Source of the DNA: DAISJM01 sp036821485
GTDB lineage: Bacteria; Verrucomicrobiota; Kiritimatiellia; CAIQIC01; JAGNIJ01
Direction of reading: 5' to 3'
Length of the DNA stretch: 63,215 nucleotides
Assembly (NCBI GenBank): GCA_036821485.1
Contig: DAISJM010000018.1
Location: 1-63,215, forward strand
Of this stretch, positions 18,307-26,473 are shown one piece after another. The position numbers and the translations under genes are program-made. The notes beneath the pieces are model-generated. The model had not been told where the DNA came from. It worked only from the letters and a program-made list of their open reading frames with translations, and searched no databases. Position 1 is the stretch's first letter. Every line of letters begins with the position of its first letter.

Positions 18307-19688
18307 TTTCGCCATCGGCGGACGTGCCGGCCGCGGGGCGGAAGAGGGCGCTGGAGGTGATCCTTGGCGTCGTCTTGCTGGCGATCCTGGCGGGCTACGT
18401 CTTTGCATCGCAGCTTCGCTTCCTGGACAATGACGAGTACGAGCATCTCCACAAGGCGTGGATGATGACGCAGGGAACCATTCCGTACTTCAGCGCGACC
18501 GCGCTGCACATGCCACTGCTGGAATGGGTCATTGCCGGCATCATGAAGTGCACGGGCGAGTCCGCGCTGATCCTGCGCGTGATGCGGTTGGTGATGGTGG
18601 GGATCATGCTGGCGTCGCTCGTGCAGATACACGCGATCACATCCCGGCTTTTCGGCTCGGTGCTGCAGGCGCGGCTCGCGCTTCTGTTGCTGTGCAGCAA
18701 CTTCATCTGGATGCAGAAGGCGATCGAGATTCGTCCTGACAACATCATGGTGTTGTTTGTTCTGCTTTCCTTTCGGGTGTTGATGCGCTGGTATCGCGCA
18801 CCGAAGGTGCGCGACGCGTTGTGGTTTCTTGTGCTTGCCGGGCTGGCCGTTTTGGGCAAGCAGAACGCGCTGGTGTTTTATGCGGTGGTGGGCGTTCTGT
18901 TCTTCGTGGATGCGTGGAGGCGAGGCTGGATTGGCTGGCGCACGTTGACGGCGATGTTCTGCGTCCTGCTGTGCCTGGGAGTGTGGCCGTCGTTCAGAGC
19001 GTTTCTCGATGCAACGCTTTGGCATCTGGCGCGGAACCCGGACAGATTCTCGCCCTTTGTGAAATTCGGGAAGGCGTGGGCCTTCAACCGGACGCTGTTC
19101 ATTCTCTTCCTGTTTCAAGTCTTCGCCCCGCTGCGCCTGCTGCCGGAGTATGAAGGACTTCGGAAGCATATCCGGCTGATCCCGTGGGTGGCCTGTGCCA
19201 TGCTCTTCGTGATCAACCGACCCTTCCTGCAGGAAGGGTTGGTGATGGCGGTGTTCATGAGCATTGTGGCCTCTGACCTTGTCGCGAGGGCGGTGTCCGC
19301 CTCCAACTCGCTGTTGGCGTTGGCCATCAGTGCTTTCATTGCCGCCCCGGCGCTCGTGTCCGCTCCGGACTACGCGCTGAAGAAGACGTGGACGCGGGAG
19401 TACGAATCGACACGGGAAATCTTGCGGATATCGGAGCCGACCGACTTGGTATTCGACTCGTACGGCCGGGCGATCTTCCGGCATCATCCGCTGGAGCCGC
19501 AGTTCTTGAACTACCATCCGAGGCGGTTCTATCGGCTGGATGACTTGCAGCGCAGTGGGGTGAAGTACCTGATGCTGGACCAGATTTACACGCCGCGCCT
19601 ACCCAAGCCGGTACTGCAGTGGATGAGCGACAACTTCGAGCCCACGGGTGTGCATCCGGACATCTACGTGCGGAAATCGGGCGGCTGA
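18303..19688 (+). CDS. ArnT/GT39-like membrane glycosyltransferase
   Basis: 461 aa with about ten TM helices. The first external loop has the acidic motif 'LDNDEYEHLHKAWMM' (near 45-60), the equivalent of the catalytic DE of GT39/GT83 enzymes that use polyprenyl-phosphate sugars. A short soluble C-terminal tail follows ('YLMLDQIYTPRLPKP'). It probably transfers a sugar made lipid-linked by the DPM1-like enzyme onto an extracytoplasmic acceptor. It is the last gene of the glycan operon and is convergent with the YchF-like gene 20 nt away. Confidence 0.78.
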   Translation: MISPSADVPAAGRKRALEVILGVVLLAILAGYVFASQLRFLDNDEYEHLHKAWMMTQGTIPYFSATALHMPLLEWVIAGIMKCTGESALILRVMRLVMVGIMLASLVQIHAITSRLFGSVLQARLALLLLCSNFIWMQKAIEIRPDNIMVLFVLLSFRVLMRWYRAPKVRDALWFLVLAGLAVLGKQNALVFYAVVGVLFFVDAWRRGWIGWRTLTAMFCVLLCLGVWPSFRAFLDATLWHLARNPDRFSPFVKFGKAWAFNRTLFILFLFQVFAPLRLLPEYEGLRKHIRLIPWVACAMLFVINRPFLQEGLVMAVFMSIVASDLVARAVSASNSLLALAISAFIAAPALVSAPDYALKKTWTREYESTREILRISEPTDLVFDSYGRAIFRHHPLEPQFLNYHPRRFYRLDDLQRSGVKYLMLDQIYTPRLPKPVLQWMSDNFEPTGVHPDIYVRKSGG

Positions 19689-19708
19689 GCGGATGTGCGT
19701 TGATCCAA

Positions 19709-20782
19709 TTACGCGTTGTGCCGGATGTGCATGACGTCGCCATCCTGCACTTCGTAGGTCTTGCCTTCCAGTCGCAGCGTGGCATTTTTCTGGCACGCGG
19801 CCATGGACTGGGTTTTCAGCAATTCCTCGCATCGCACCACTTCCGCGCGGATGAAGCCCTTCTCAAGGTCAGTGTGGATTTTTCCGGCGGCGGAGACGGC
19901 AGGTGTGCCGCGACGAATGGTCCATGCGCGAACTTCGTCCTCGCCGACGGTGAAGAAGCTGATGAGATCGAGGAGGCGGTAGGCCGCCTGAATCAAGCGG
20001 ATACGCGCGGGCTCGGCGATGCCGTAGTCCTTGAGAAATTCGGCCTGGGCCCCGGCGTCGAGCTGGGCCATTTCAGCTTCCAGCGGTGCGCAGAAGAAGA
20101 GCGTATTCAGCTTGTGCGATTCCACCATCTTCTGCAGAGCATCGAGCCCTGAACCGTCGAGTTGTTTTTCCGTCACGTTCGCGATGATCATGATCGGCTT
20201 GAGGGAGAGCAGTTGCATGCTGCGCAGCGCCTTGTCGTCCTCGGCCGAAAGTGCAAGGGTGCGGAGCGGCAGGTTCTCCTCCAGATGCTTCTTGCACTTG
20301 CCCAGTGATACGGCTTCGGGCTCAGACACCTTCAGGCCGCGCTTGCGATCCTGTTCGATCCTCTCCAGGCGCTTTTCCACGCGGTCGAGGTCGGAGATCA
20401 CAAGCTCCAGCAGAACGGATTCAAGCTGAGAGGCGGAATCCAGCGGGTTGCCGCGGTAATCCATATCGCCGAAAGCTTGGACCACCAGCGCAAAGGCATC
20501 GGCATCGCCGAGGAATGTGGTCAACTGGGCCAGCGAGTTTTCGCCGTCGGGGGAGGGGGGGACGGCCACATCGACGAAGGTGACTTCCGCCGGCGTGAAC
20601 TTCTTCGGCTTGAAGAGATCGCGCAGGTCATCGAGCCGCGTGTCGGGCACTTTGACCGTGCCGATGTGGTGCGCGCCCTTGGTGAAGGAGTGTTGTCCCT
20701 CCGGCGTGTTGGTCAGGGCTTGGAACACGGTACTCTTGCCGCATCGCGGCGCGCCGATAAGAAAAAGTTGTAAAGCTGGCAT
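19709..20782 (-). CDS. YchF/Obg-family P-loop NTPase with a divergent Walker A
   Basis: 357 aa. It has a P-loop at residues 10-17 (GAPRCGKS; usual YchF has GLPNVGKS), a G3-like 'DVAVPPSPDG', a G4-like 'IANVTEKQL' (NxxE type, as in ATP-preferring YchF) and a C-terminal TGS/DUF933-like part ending 'YEVQDGDVMHIRHNA'. YchF proteins bind ribosomes and regulate translation and stress. The departures in the P-loop suggest a PVC-specific paralogue, not the canonical gene (inference). ATG 20782 is preferred over a slightly longer start at 20800. It is divergent from hemW. Confidence 0.85.
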   Translation of the reverse strand: MPALQLFLIGAPRCGKSTVFQALTNTPEGQHSFTKGAHHIGTVKVPDTRLDDLRDLFKPKKFTPAEVTFVDVAVPPSPDGENSLAQLTTFLGDADAFALVVQAFGDMDYRGNPLDSASQLESVLLELVISDLDRVEKRLERIEQDRKRGLKVSEPEAVSLGKCKKHLEENLPLRTLALSAEDDKALRSMQLLSLKPIMIIANVTEKQLDGSGLDALQKMVESHKLNTLFFCAPLEAEMAQLDAGAQAEFLKDYGIAEPARIRLIQAAYRLLDLISFFTVGEDEVRAWTIRRGTPAVSAAGKIHTDLEKGFIRAEVVRCEELLKTQSMAACQKNATLRLEGKTYEVQDGDVMHIRHNA

Positions 20783-20795
20783 GGGCCGAGAATTA

Positions 20796-20862
20796 ACCAC
20801 GAAAGGCGCAAAAGAACACGAAAAAACTCTGCCAATTCGCGAGAATTAGTGTATTTCGTGGT
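20796..20862. repeat. Dispersed 'accacgaaa' repeat in the divergent ychF-hemW region
   Basis: ACCACGAAA at 20796-20804 and its inverse TTTCGTGGT at 20854-20862 flank an AT-rich stretch with another CACGAAAAA unit (20817-20825) and AATTC-GCGA-GAATT (20834-20847). It resembles the simple 'CCACGAAAGGCACGAAA' repeats that also appear at 61197-61270 and 61670-61691. It probably also contains promoters for both genes, but I cannot place boxes with confidence. Confidence 0.45.
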
Positions 20863-20868
20863 GCCGCT

Positions 20869-21984
20869 ATGCCCGGACTCTACATTCATGTTCCGTTTTG
20901 CGTGAGGAAGTGCAAGTACTGCGACTTCTATTCCGTGCCGCTGGACGGCGCGACGCCGCGTTTCCTGGCTGCGCTGGAGAGAGAACTTCGCCAGTTGCCT
21001 TTGGATTTCGCGCCCGACACCGTTTACATCGGTGGCGGTACACCGACGTCCATGGAGCCGGAGGCGCTCAAGCAGCTTGTGGATATCCTGAAGCCGGTTG
21101 TCGCGCGCGGCCGCGTGATCGAGTGGACGTGCGAGGCCAACCCGGGAACACTGACGCGGGAGAAGGCGGACATCCTCAAGGCGGCAGGTGTGAACCGGAT
21201 GTCGCTGGGCGTCCAGTCCTTCAGCGCCGAGACGCTGGCCTTTCTAGGCCGTATCCACAGTTCGGCGGAAGCGGTGGACAGCTACCAGCTTCTGCGCGAC
21301 GCGGGTTTCGACAACATCAACGTCGACCTCATGTATGGCATCCCCGGCTGCTCGCGCGAAGATCTCGAGGACGATCTTGGGCGCGTGCGGCAGCTTGCGC
21401 CGGAGCATATCGCCGCCTACTGCCTGATCTTTGAGGAGGGGACGCCGCTGACGCAGATGCGCGACGCCGGCAGATTGGAAGAACTGGACGATGACGAACA
21501 GTTGGACCAGTACCGGTTGGTTCGCGCGGACCTCGGGGCTGCGGGCTATCATCACTACGAGATATCCAACTTTGCGAAGCCCGGGTTCGAGAGCCGGCAC
21601 AACCTGCTGTACTGGAGCGCAGGGGAGTACATCGGCTGCGGTCCGGCGGCGCATTCACACTGGCGCGGCGTCCGATTCGGCAACCCGAAGAGTTTGGAAG
21701 AGTATTGCGCCGCACTGGAGGCGGGCCGCTCGCCGCGATCGTTCGAGGAGAAACTCGAACCGGAGGCCAAGGCGCGCGAGATGCTGATCATGGGTCTGCG
21801 CCGACTCGATGGAATCAGCGTCGGCGAATTTCGCCGGACCACGGGTTTTGACTATCGCGACTTGAAGCCCGCCGAAATCGACTGGCTTTGCCACATCGGC
21901 ATGTTGGAAGAGCAAGACGGCCGCCTGCGCCTCACCGAGAAAGGTCTGTTCGTGAGCGACTCCGTATTCGCCGAGCTGGTTTAG
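20869..21984 (+). CDS. hemW: HemW-like radical SAM protein (heme chaperone; formerly oxygen-independent coproporphyrinogen III oxidase-like)
   Basis: 371 aa. The iron-sulfur motif is C11-x3-C15-x2-C18 (PFCVRKCKYCDFYS), with 'YIGGGTPTSM' near 57 and 'SLGVQSFSAETLAFLGRIH' near 114. The HemN C-terminal domain begins about 300 ('LIMGLRRLDGISVGEF'). The short N-terminus without the extra HemN cysteine and the length of about 370-380 fit HemW, which inserts heme into respiratory enzymes, better than true HemN. Its 3' end overlaps the convergent nucleotidyltransferase gene by 53 nt. Confidence 0.87.
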   Translation: MPGLYIHVPFCVRKCKYCDFYSVPLDGATPRFLAALERELRQLPLDFAPDTVYIGGGTPTSMEPEALKQLVDILKPVVARGRVIEWTCEANPGTLTREKADILKAAGVNRMSLGVQSFSAETLAFLGRIHSSAEAVDSYQLLRDAGFDNINVDLMYGIPGCSREDLEDDLGRVRQLAPEHIAAYCLIFEEGTPLTQMRDAGRLEELDDDEQLDQYRLVRADLGAAGYHHYEISNFAKPGFESRHNLLYWSAGEYIGCGPAAHSHWRGVRFGNPKSLEEYCAALEAGRSPRSFEEKLEPEAKAREMLIMGLRRLDGISVGEFRRTTGFDYRDLKPAEIDWLCHIGMLEEQDGRLRLTEKGLFVSDSVFAELV

Positions 21985-22456
21985 CGGTCTGTTCCTGGAT
22001 GGCTTTCAATTGGAGCACCGCCTCCATATCCCTTGGTCTTCCGATGGCCAGCTTTGCGCGGATCAGTGCATTCACTTTGAGAATTCTACAGGGACCGCTC
22101 GGCAGGATGACGGAAAGGCTTTGGCGGCGCACCGAGGCAAACCCTCCGAGGCCTTCGATTGAACCCAGGCAGTCGAGCTGACCATAATCGGTGTCCAGAT
22201 AGAGATTCTTCAGCCCGCGACAACTTGTCTTGGTGAGCTTCAGGGGCCTTCGCTGGGGAGACATGCGATGAACGGGATGCAGGTCCTTCAAGGCGGTCTG
22301 CAACTTCATGAGATTGGCCGCGGAGCAACGAATACAGACATCAACGTCCAAGGTCTGGAGCGTGATTCCGTGAGCCATGGCCGCATAACCACCCACGACA
22401 ACAAAGTCCACGTTGTTCGTGATCAATCGAGCCAGTAGAGACTCAAGGTCAGCCAC
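21932..22456 (-). CDS. Minimal nucleotidyltransferase-fold protein (MNT-like)
   Basis: 174 aa. The 'VVVGGYAAMAHG' helix (residues 19-30) and 'TLDVDVCI' (residues 35-42) match the GG/S...DxD active site of DNA polymerase beta-like nucleotidyltransferases. An additional C-terminal helical part contains 'RAKLAIGRPRDMEAV', seen in DUF6036/AbiEii-related stand-alone enzymes. It uses a GTG start inside the last codons of the small gene upstream (8-nt overlap), so the pair is coupled. MNT proteins often AMPylate a partner toxin; here the partner would be the 63-aa protein. The 3' end runs antisense into hemW. Confidence 0.72.
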   Translation of the reverse strand: MADLESLLARLITNNVDFVVVGGYAAMAHGITLQTLDVDVCIRCSAANLMKLQTALKDLHPVHRMSPQRRPLKLTKTSCRGLKNLYLDTDYGQLDCLGSIEGLGGFASVRRQSLSVILPSGPCRILKVNALIRAKLAIGRPRDMEAVLQLKAIQEQTAKPARRIRSRSRTDLSR

Positions 22457-22640
22457 GGCTCTTCTCCACGGCCTTACGCAAGGTGAGTACGGTGTTCAGC
22501 GATCGGGCGTGCACGAGCGCGCGTTCGGCAGGCGTTCGTCGCAGGCTGGCCTTCAGCAGGGACATGTCAAACCCGTACCGCCTTGCTTTCTGCCAAGCCG
22601 GTCCCCGGGCAGGCGTGAGTTTGTTTCGTGACGAGGCCAC
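22449..22640 (-). CDS. Small basic protein upstream of the nucleotidyltransferase
   Basis: 63 aa, no TM, Arg/Lys-rich. GTG 22640 has an AGGATGA 7 nt upstream; ATG 22565 would leave only 38 residues (MSLLKASLRRTPAERALVHA...). The C-terminal half 'LRRTPAERALVHARSLNTVLTLRKAV' looks like the small partner commonly encoded just before MNT-like genes in PVC and related genomes. A two-gene regulatory or toxin-antitoxin module is likely, but neither partner is a recognised toxin. Confidence 0.55.
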   Translation of the reverse strand: MASSRNKLTPARGPAWQKARRYGFDMSLLKASLRRTPAERALVHARSLNTVLTLRKAVEKSRG

Positions 22641-22750
22641 GCATTCATCCTAGCGTCGTGACTCTTGATTTCAAGTTGAATGGAGCGGCGATTGTTTTCC
22701 GGATGAGTCGGCAACGGCTGTTGGATGTCGTATACTCTGGGAGTGAAGCC

Positions 22751-23377
22751 ATGAACGGAGTCATTCTCCAGGCGTTGCTGGCGGGGCTTTCGACCGGTGT
22801 ATTCTGCACCGCGTACTGCCTGCCGTTTATCGCACCCTACATGGCCGCGGAAGGGCGGTCTCTCAAGGAAAGCGCCGGGGTGATCGGCCGTTTTCTGGGG
22901 GGGCGGCTTACGGGCTACGTACTGTTCGGCGCGCTTTTTGGCTACCTCGGCGAACGCCTCCACGGTGCGGTGCTGAGCGTAATCCTGTCGGTGGCGCTGG
23001 TAGCGATGGCCGTGCTGCTGATGCTGCATGGCTTGGGTCTGCTCCAGCACCGCTGGAAATGCTGTTCGCAACGGCTTGACCGGCGTACACCGTTTCTCAT
23101 GGGGTTGCTCATGGGCGTCAATGTTTGCCCGCCGTTCATGCTTTCGCTGGCCTACGTGGCCACACTCCAAAGTGTCTTGAACAGCATCCTGTATTTTGTT
23201 GTCTTTTTCATCGGGACGTCGGTCTACGCGTTGCCGCTGGTGTTTGTCGGACTCTTGGGCCGCATGCCGGAGTTCCGGCGCGCGGCGCAGATCAGTGCGG
23301 TAGCCGTCGGCTTTCTATTTGCAGCATACGGGCTCTATTCGTTGGGAGCGGGTGGCCTTCACCCGCATGGACCATGA
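22751..23377 (+). CDS. DsbD/CcdA-like membrane protein (sulfite-exporter TauE / UreH-like family)
   Basis: 208 aa with six TM helices. Cysteines C19 and C23 in the first helix (VFCTAYCLPF) and C126 in a proline-containing helix (NVCPPF) match the paired intramembrane cysteines of CcdA/DsbD-type proteins, which carry reducing equivalents across the membrane. Relatives in this family (COG2836-like) are also annotated as metal or sulfite handlers. ATG 22751 is chosen over the upstream 22628 frame because the latter adds a non-membrane leader; a GGGAGTG precedes it. It overlaps the next gene by 4 nt. Confidence 0.75.
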   Translation: MNGVILQALLAGLSTGVFCTAYCLPFIAPYMAAEGRSLKESAGVIGRFLGGRLTGYVLFGALFGYLGERLHGAVLSVILSVALVAMAVLLMLHGLGLLQHRWKCCSQRLDRRTPFLMGLLMGVNVCPPFMLSLAYVATLQSVLNSILYFVVFFIGTSVYALPLVFVGLLGRMPEFRRAAQISAVAVGFLFAAYGLYSLGAGGLHPHGP

Positions 23378-23694
23378 GCGGCGCACCAAGCGCACATTGG
23401 ATTCACAAGCTCAACCGCTACGCGGCATGGACCGCTCTAGTTGTCGTCATCCTCTTCATCATCACCGGCTACGGTATGACGAAGCGGATCATCGATCCCG
23501 ATCTTGCCCGGCTGCTGCATGGCCGCGTCCTTCCGATTCCTCTGTTTATTGCGCTGATTGTGCACGGTGCGGTGAGTGCGCGCGGTGCGTTGCGCCGCTG
23601 GAAAGTGTTTGAGCAGCAACGATGGGCCGACGTCTACGTAGTGATTTCTTCGGTCGCGCTGCTGGTCTTGTTTGGATGGCTTTTCTGGAGATGA
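23374..23694 (+). CDS. Small three-TM membrane protein, possibly heme b-binding
   Basis: 106 aa. TM helices at about 16-33, 53-72 and 88-105. Histidines H8 and H11 (HWIHKLN), H49 (LLHGR) and H64 (LIVHG) are placed at helix ends or inside helices, as in small cytochrome b-like subunits. It is coupled to the DsbD-like gene (ATGA) and to AmrS (gap 3 nt). Together these suggest a redox path across the membrane. No family name is certain. Confidence 0.6.
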   Translation: MSGAPSAHWIHKLNRYAAWTALVVVILFIITGYGMTKRIIDPDLARLLHGRVLPIPLFIALIVHGAVSARGALRRWKVFEQQRWADVYVVISSVALLVLFGWLFWR

Positions 23695-23697
23695 ACC

Positions 23698-24822
23698 GTG
23701 ATCAGGAAGTTTCTAGCCTTCATCTTTCTCGTGCTGGTTGTTGGCAGCGCGGTGTTTCTGATTGTCGCCCGTGAGCGGACTGTCGCCGTGGAGACGGCGG
23801 GTGGTGGGGGGACCAACGAGCACCGGGCAATGTGGTACGACAAGCTGGCGGGGGGGCTGGTGCACTGCCGGCTTTGCCCGAACGATTGCCGCTTGTCGGA
23901 GGGGCAGATCGGCATCTGCCGCGCACGGAAGAACATCGGCGGCGAACTTTATTCCATGGTTTATGGCAAGATCGCCTCGGTGCATGTCGACCCGATCGAG
24001 AAGAAACCGTTCTTCCACGTGCTGCCTGGCTCGACCGCGTTCTCGATCGCCACGCCGGGCTGCAACATGCGGTGCCTGTTCTGCCAGAACTGGGAGATTT
24101 CACAGGCTTTTCCGTGGGATATTCGGACTTCCGCAGCCACACCGGAGGAGGTCGTCGATGCGGCGCTCAAGAGCGGCGCGCCGTCCATCGCGTTTACGTA
24201 CACGGAGCCGACGATCTTCTACGAGTACATGATCGACATCGCCAAGTTGGCGAAGCAAAAGGGGCTGAAAACGGTGGTTGTCAGCAACGGCTACATCAAC
24301 CCGGAGCCGTTGCGCGCGCTGCTGCCGTTCATCGATGCGTACAAGGTCGACTTCAAGGCCTTCAATCCGAAGTTCTATAAAGAGCTGACCGGCGGCAGTC
24401 TCGATCCTGTGTTGAACACCATGAAGTTGATTCAGAAAGAGGGCGTGTGGCTGGAGATTGTCACGCTGCTGGTGCCCGGCCACAACGACAGCGAGGAAGA
24501 GATCCGAGGGCTGGCGCGCTGGATCAAGGATAACCTGGGGCCCGACGTGCCGCTGCACTTCTCGCGTTTTCATCCGCAGCACAAGATGCTCGATCTTCCG
24601 CCGACGCCGGTGGAAACAGTCATCCGGGCCCGCCAGATTGCGATGGAGGAGGGCCTGCATTTCGTTTACACCGGGAACGTGGCATACGAACCGGGAGAGA
24701 CAACCTACTGTCCGGGCTCGGGCGAGCCGGCCATCGAACGGCGGGGTCAATTTGTTGTGAAGAACAACATGAAGAATGGAAAGGGACCGGATGGGCAGGC
24801 GATCCCGGGAATCTGGGAATGA
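23698..24822 (+). CDS. amrS: AmmeMemoRadiSam system radical SAM enzyme (AmrS), N-terminally anchored
   Basis: 374 aa. N-terminal hydrophobic helix at about 5-23, then a cysteine cluster C57, C60, C64, C74 (HCRLCPNDCRL...GIC) and the iron-sulfur motif C122-x3-C126-x2-C129 (GCNMRCLFCQNW), the signature of the AmrS family. SAM motifs 'FTYTEPTIFYEY' and 'VSNGYINPEPL' follow. Most AmrS are cytosolic. Here an anchor plus exported partners place it in or across the envelope. Charges before and after the helix are similar, so topology is uncertain. GTG start at 23698. Reaction unknown. Confidence 0.86.
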   Translation: MIRKFLAFIFLVLVVGSAVFLIVARERTVAVETAGGGGTNEHRAMWYDKLAGGLVHCRLCPNDCRLSEGQIGICRARKNIGGELYSMVYGKIASVHVDPIEKKPFFHVLPGSTAFSIATPGCNMRCLFCQNWEISQAFPWDIRTSAATPEEVVDAALKSGAPSIAFTYTEPTIFYEYMIDIAKLAKQKGLKTVVVSNGYINPEPLRALLPFIDAYKVDFKAFNPKFYKELTGGSLDPVLNTMKLIQKEGVWLEIVTLLVPGHNDSEEEIRGLARWIKDNLGPDVPLHFSRFHPQHKMLDLPPTPVETVIRARQIAMEEGLHFVYTGNVAYEPGETTYCPGSGEPAIERRGQFVVKNNMKNGKGPDGQAIPGIWE

Positions 24823-24830
24823 GGTCAGAG

Positions 24831-24917
24831 TTCCGGCTTCAGCCGGAAGTTTTTCAGGCGCTTTAGCGCCGTACGAATGGGGCTGAAGCCCCGCAGAACT
24901 TCCGCGTGAACGCGGAA
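24831..24917. repeat. Cluster of four short hairpins between amrS and amrBA
   Basis: Four perfect short stems with 2-nt loops follow one another: TTCCGGCT-TC-AGCCGGAA (24831-24848), GGCGCT-TT-AGCGCC (24857-24870), GGGGCT-GA-AGCCCC (24879-24892) and TTCCGCGT-GA-ACGCGGAA (24900-24917). The first and last share TTCC...GGAA ends. In RNA they would make a comb of hairpins in the intercistronic spacer of the operon. No poly-T follows, so it is not an ordinary terminator. Confidence 0.85.
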
Positions 24918-24940
24918 CTCCGGCGGCGAACGGAGGCGGT

Positions 24941-26473
24941 ATGAGATGTCTGCGTATCTTTTGTCTTGGCCTGTTGTTGGGGCTGGCTGTTTCGTGTTCG
25001 CGGGAAGCCCCGGCTCCGATCACCGGTTGTCCGCCCGTGGTGGAAGTGGAGGGGCCTGTTCGCATGCCTGCGGTTGCCGGTGCGTTCTATCCTGCGGATC
25101 CGGCTGAACTGAGTCGCGCGGTGGATGGCTATCTTGCGCAGGCCACGCCGCCTGACGTGGCAGGGCAGATTCGGGCGGCGATCGTGCCACATGCCGGCTA
25201 TGTCTTCTCCGCACCTGTCGCGGCGTATGTGTACAAGCTGCTGGCTGGGCGCAAATACGACACGGTCGTGTTGATCGGCAACAGTCATCATGAAGGCTAT
25301 CCCGGCGTGTCGATCATCGCCGAAGGCTCCTTCCGGACGCCGCTGGGCGATGTGCCGATTAATTCGGAATTGGCGCGGAAGTTGCTCGCCGTGGGACGAG
25401 CCATGCAGTTCAGACAGAGTCCTCATGGCCCCGAGCATTCGCTCGAAGTGCAGTTGCCTTTCCTGCAGAAGACGCTTGGAACATTCAAGATCGTTCCGAT
25501 CCTGCTGGGCACCGAGTCGACCGATGTCGCCCGCATGCTGGCGGCTGCGCTGGCAAAACAAGCGGGACCGGATGTGCTGGTTATCGCCAGCACGGACTTG
25601 TCGCACTATCCGAGGTACGACGATGCGGTTTATGAGGATCAGGCAACGCTCAATGCTGTTGAGAGTGGTGACGTGGATACTCTCGAGCGGACGATGCGCC
25701 AGATGGAATCGATGCGGCTGCCGAACACCGCCACGCTGATGTGCGGTGAGGGCGCGGTCAAGACGGTGATGCTCTACGCGCGGGCCATCGGCGCGGACCG
25801 GGTGAAGGTGCTGAAATATGCCAACTCGGGTGATACGGCGGGTTCGAAGGATCGTTGTGTGGGTTACGGTGCCGTGGTGTTCTCAAGCGAGAGGGAGGCT
25901 TCCATGCAGAACAAAGAAAACGAGGTCCTGAACGCGGAGGAGCGAAAGGCGGCGCTGGAACTCGCGCGGCTCACGGTGGAGACGTATGTACGGACCGGAA
26001 AGCGGCCCGTGTGGAATAAACGGTTGCCCGGGCTGGAGAAGCCTCTCGGGGCATTTGTCACGCTGCGGGAGAACGGCGAGCTGCGCGGTTGCATCGGGCG
26101 CTTTGAACCGGACATTCCGTTGTCGCAGGTGATTATCGAGATGGCCATTGCCGCGGCCACGGAGGATCATCGATTCCCGCCGGTGTCGGACAAGGAGTTG
26201 GGAGAAATCGACTACGAGATTTCCGTGCTCAGCCCGCTACGCAAGGTAAAGAGCTGGAAGGAAATTGAGCTTGGGCGACATGGCGTCGAGGTTGCGCGCG
26301 GGTTCCGGCGTGGCGTCTATCTCCCGCAAGTGGCGACCGAAACCGGCTGGGATCTCGACACGTTCATGTCGAGCCTTTGCGCGCACAAGGCGGGGCTGCC
26401 CGCGGATGCGTGGAAGGATCCCCAGACGGACATCTACGTGTTTACCGCCCAGGTCTTCAGCGATCACGAGTAG
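24941..26473 (+). CDS. AmmeMemoRadiSam proteins B and A fused (Memo-like + AMMECR1), lipoprotein
   Basis: 510 aa. Lipoprotein signal with lipobox LAVSC, C19. Residues about 40-310 are the Memo/AmrB domain, with metal-site-like 'IVPHAGYVFSAP', 'IGNSHHEG' and 'ASTDLSHYPRYDD'. Residues about 325-505 are an AMMECR1/AmrA domain ('RLPGLEKPLGAFVTLRENGELRGCIGR'). Fusing A and B confirms that the two act together. A lipobox means the protein is exported and membrane-tethered, unlike the usual cytosolic forms. It is 119 nt after amrS with the hairpin comb between, and overlaps the convergent gene by 17 nt. Confidence 0.88.
   Translation: MRCLRIFCLGLLLGLAVSCSREAPAPITGCPPVVEVEGPVRMPAVAGAFYPADPAELSRAVDGYLAQATPPDVAGQIRAAIVPHAGYVFSAPVAAYVYKLLAGRKYDTVVLIGNSHHEGYPGVSIIAEGSFRTPLGDVPINSELARKLLAVGRAMQFRQSPHGPEHSLEVQLPFLQKTLGTFKIVPILLGTESTDVARMLAAALAKQAGPDVLVIASTDLSHYPRYDDAVYEDQATLNAVESGDVDTLERTMRQMESMRLPNTATLMCGEGAVKTVMLYARAIGADRVKVLKYANSGDTAGSKDRCVGYGAVVFSSEREASMQNKENEVLNAEERKAALELARLTVETYVRTGKRPVWNKRLPGLEKPLGAFVTLRENGELRGCIGRFEPDIPLSQVIIEMAIAAATEDHRFPPVSDKELGEIDYEISVLSPLRKVKSWKEIELGRHGVEVARGFRRGVYLPQVATETGWDLDTFMSSLCAHKAGLPADAWKDPQTDIYVFTAQVFSDHE

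Noticed and set aside
24831..24917. Simple rho-independent terminator after amrS
   Set aside because: Four consecutive stems without a T-run; amrBA follows on the same strand.
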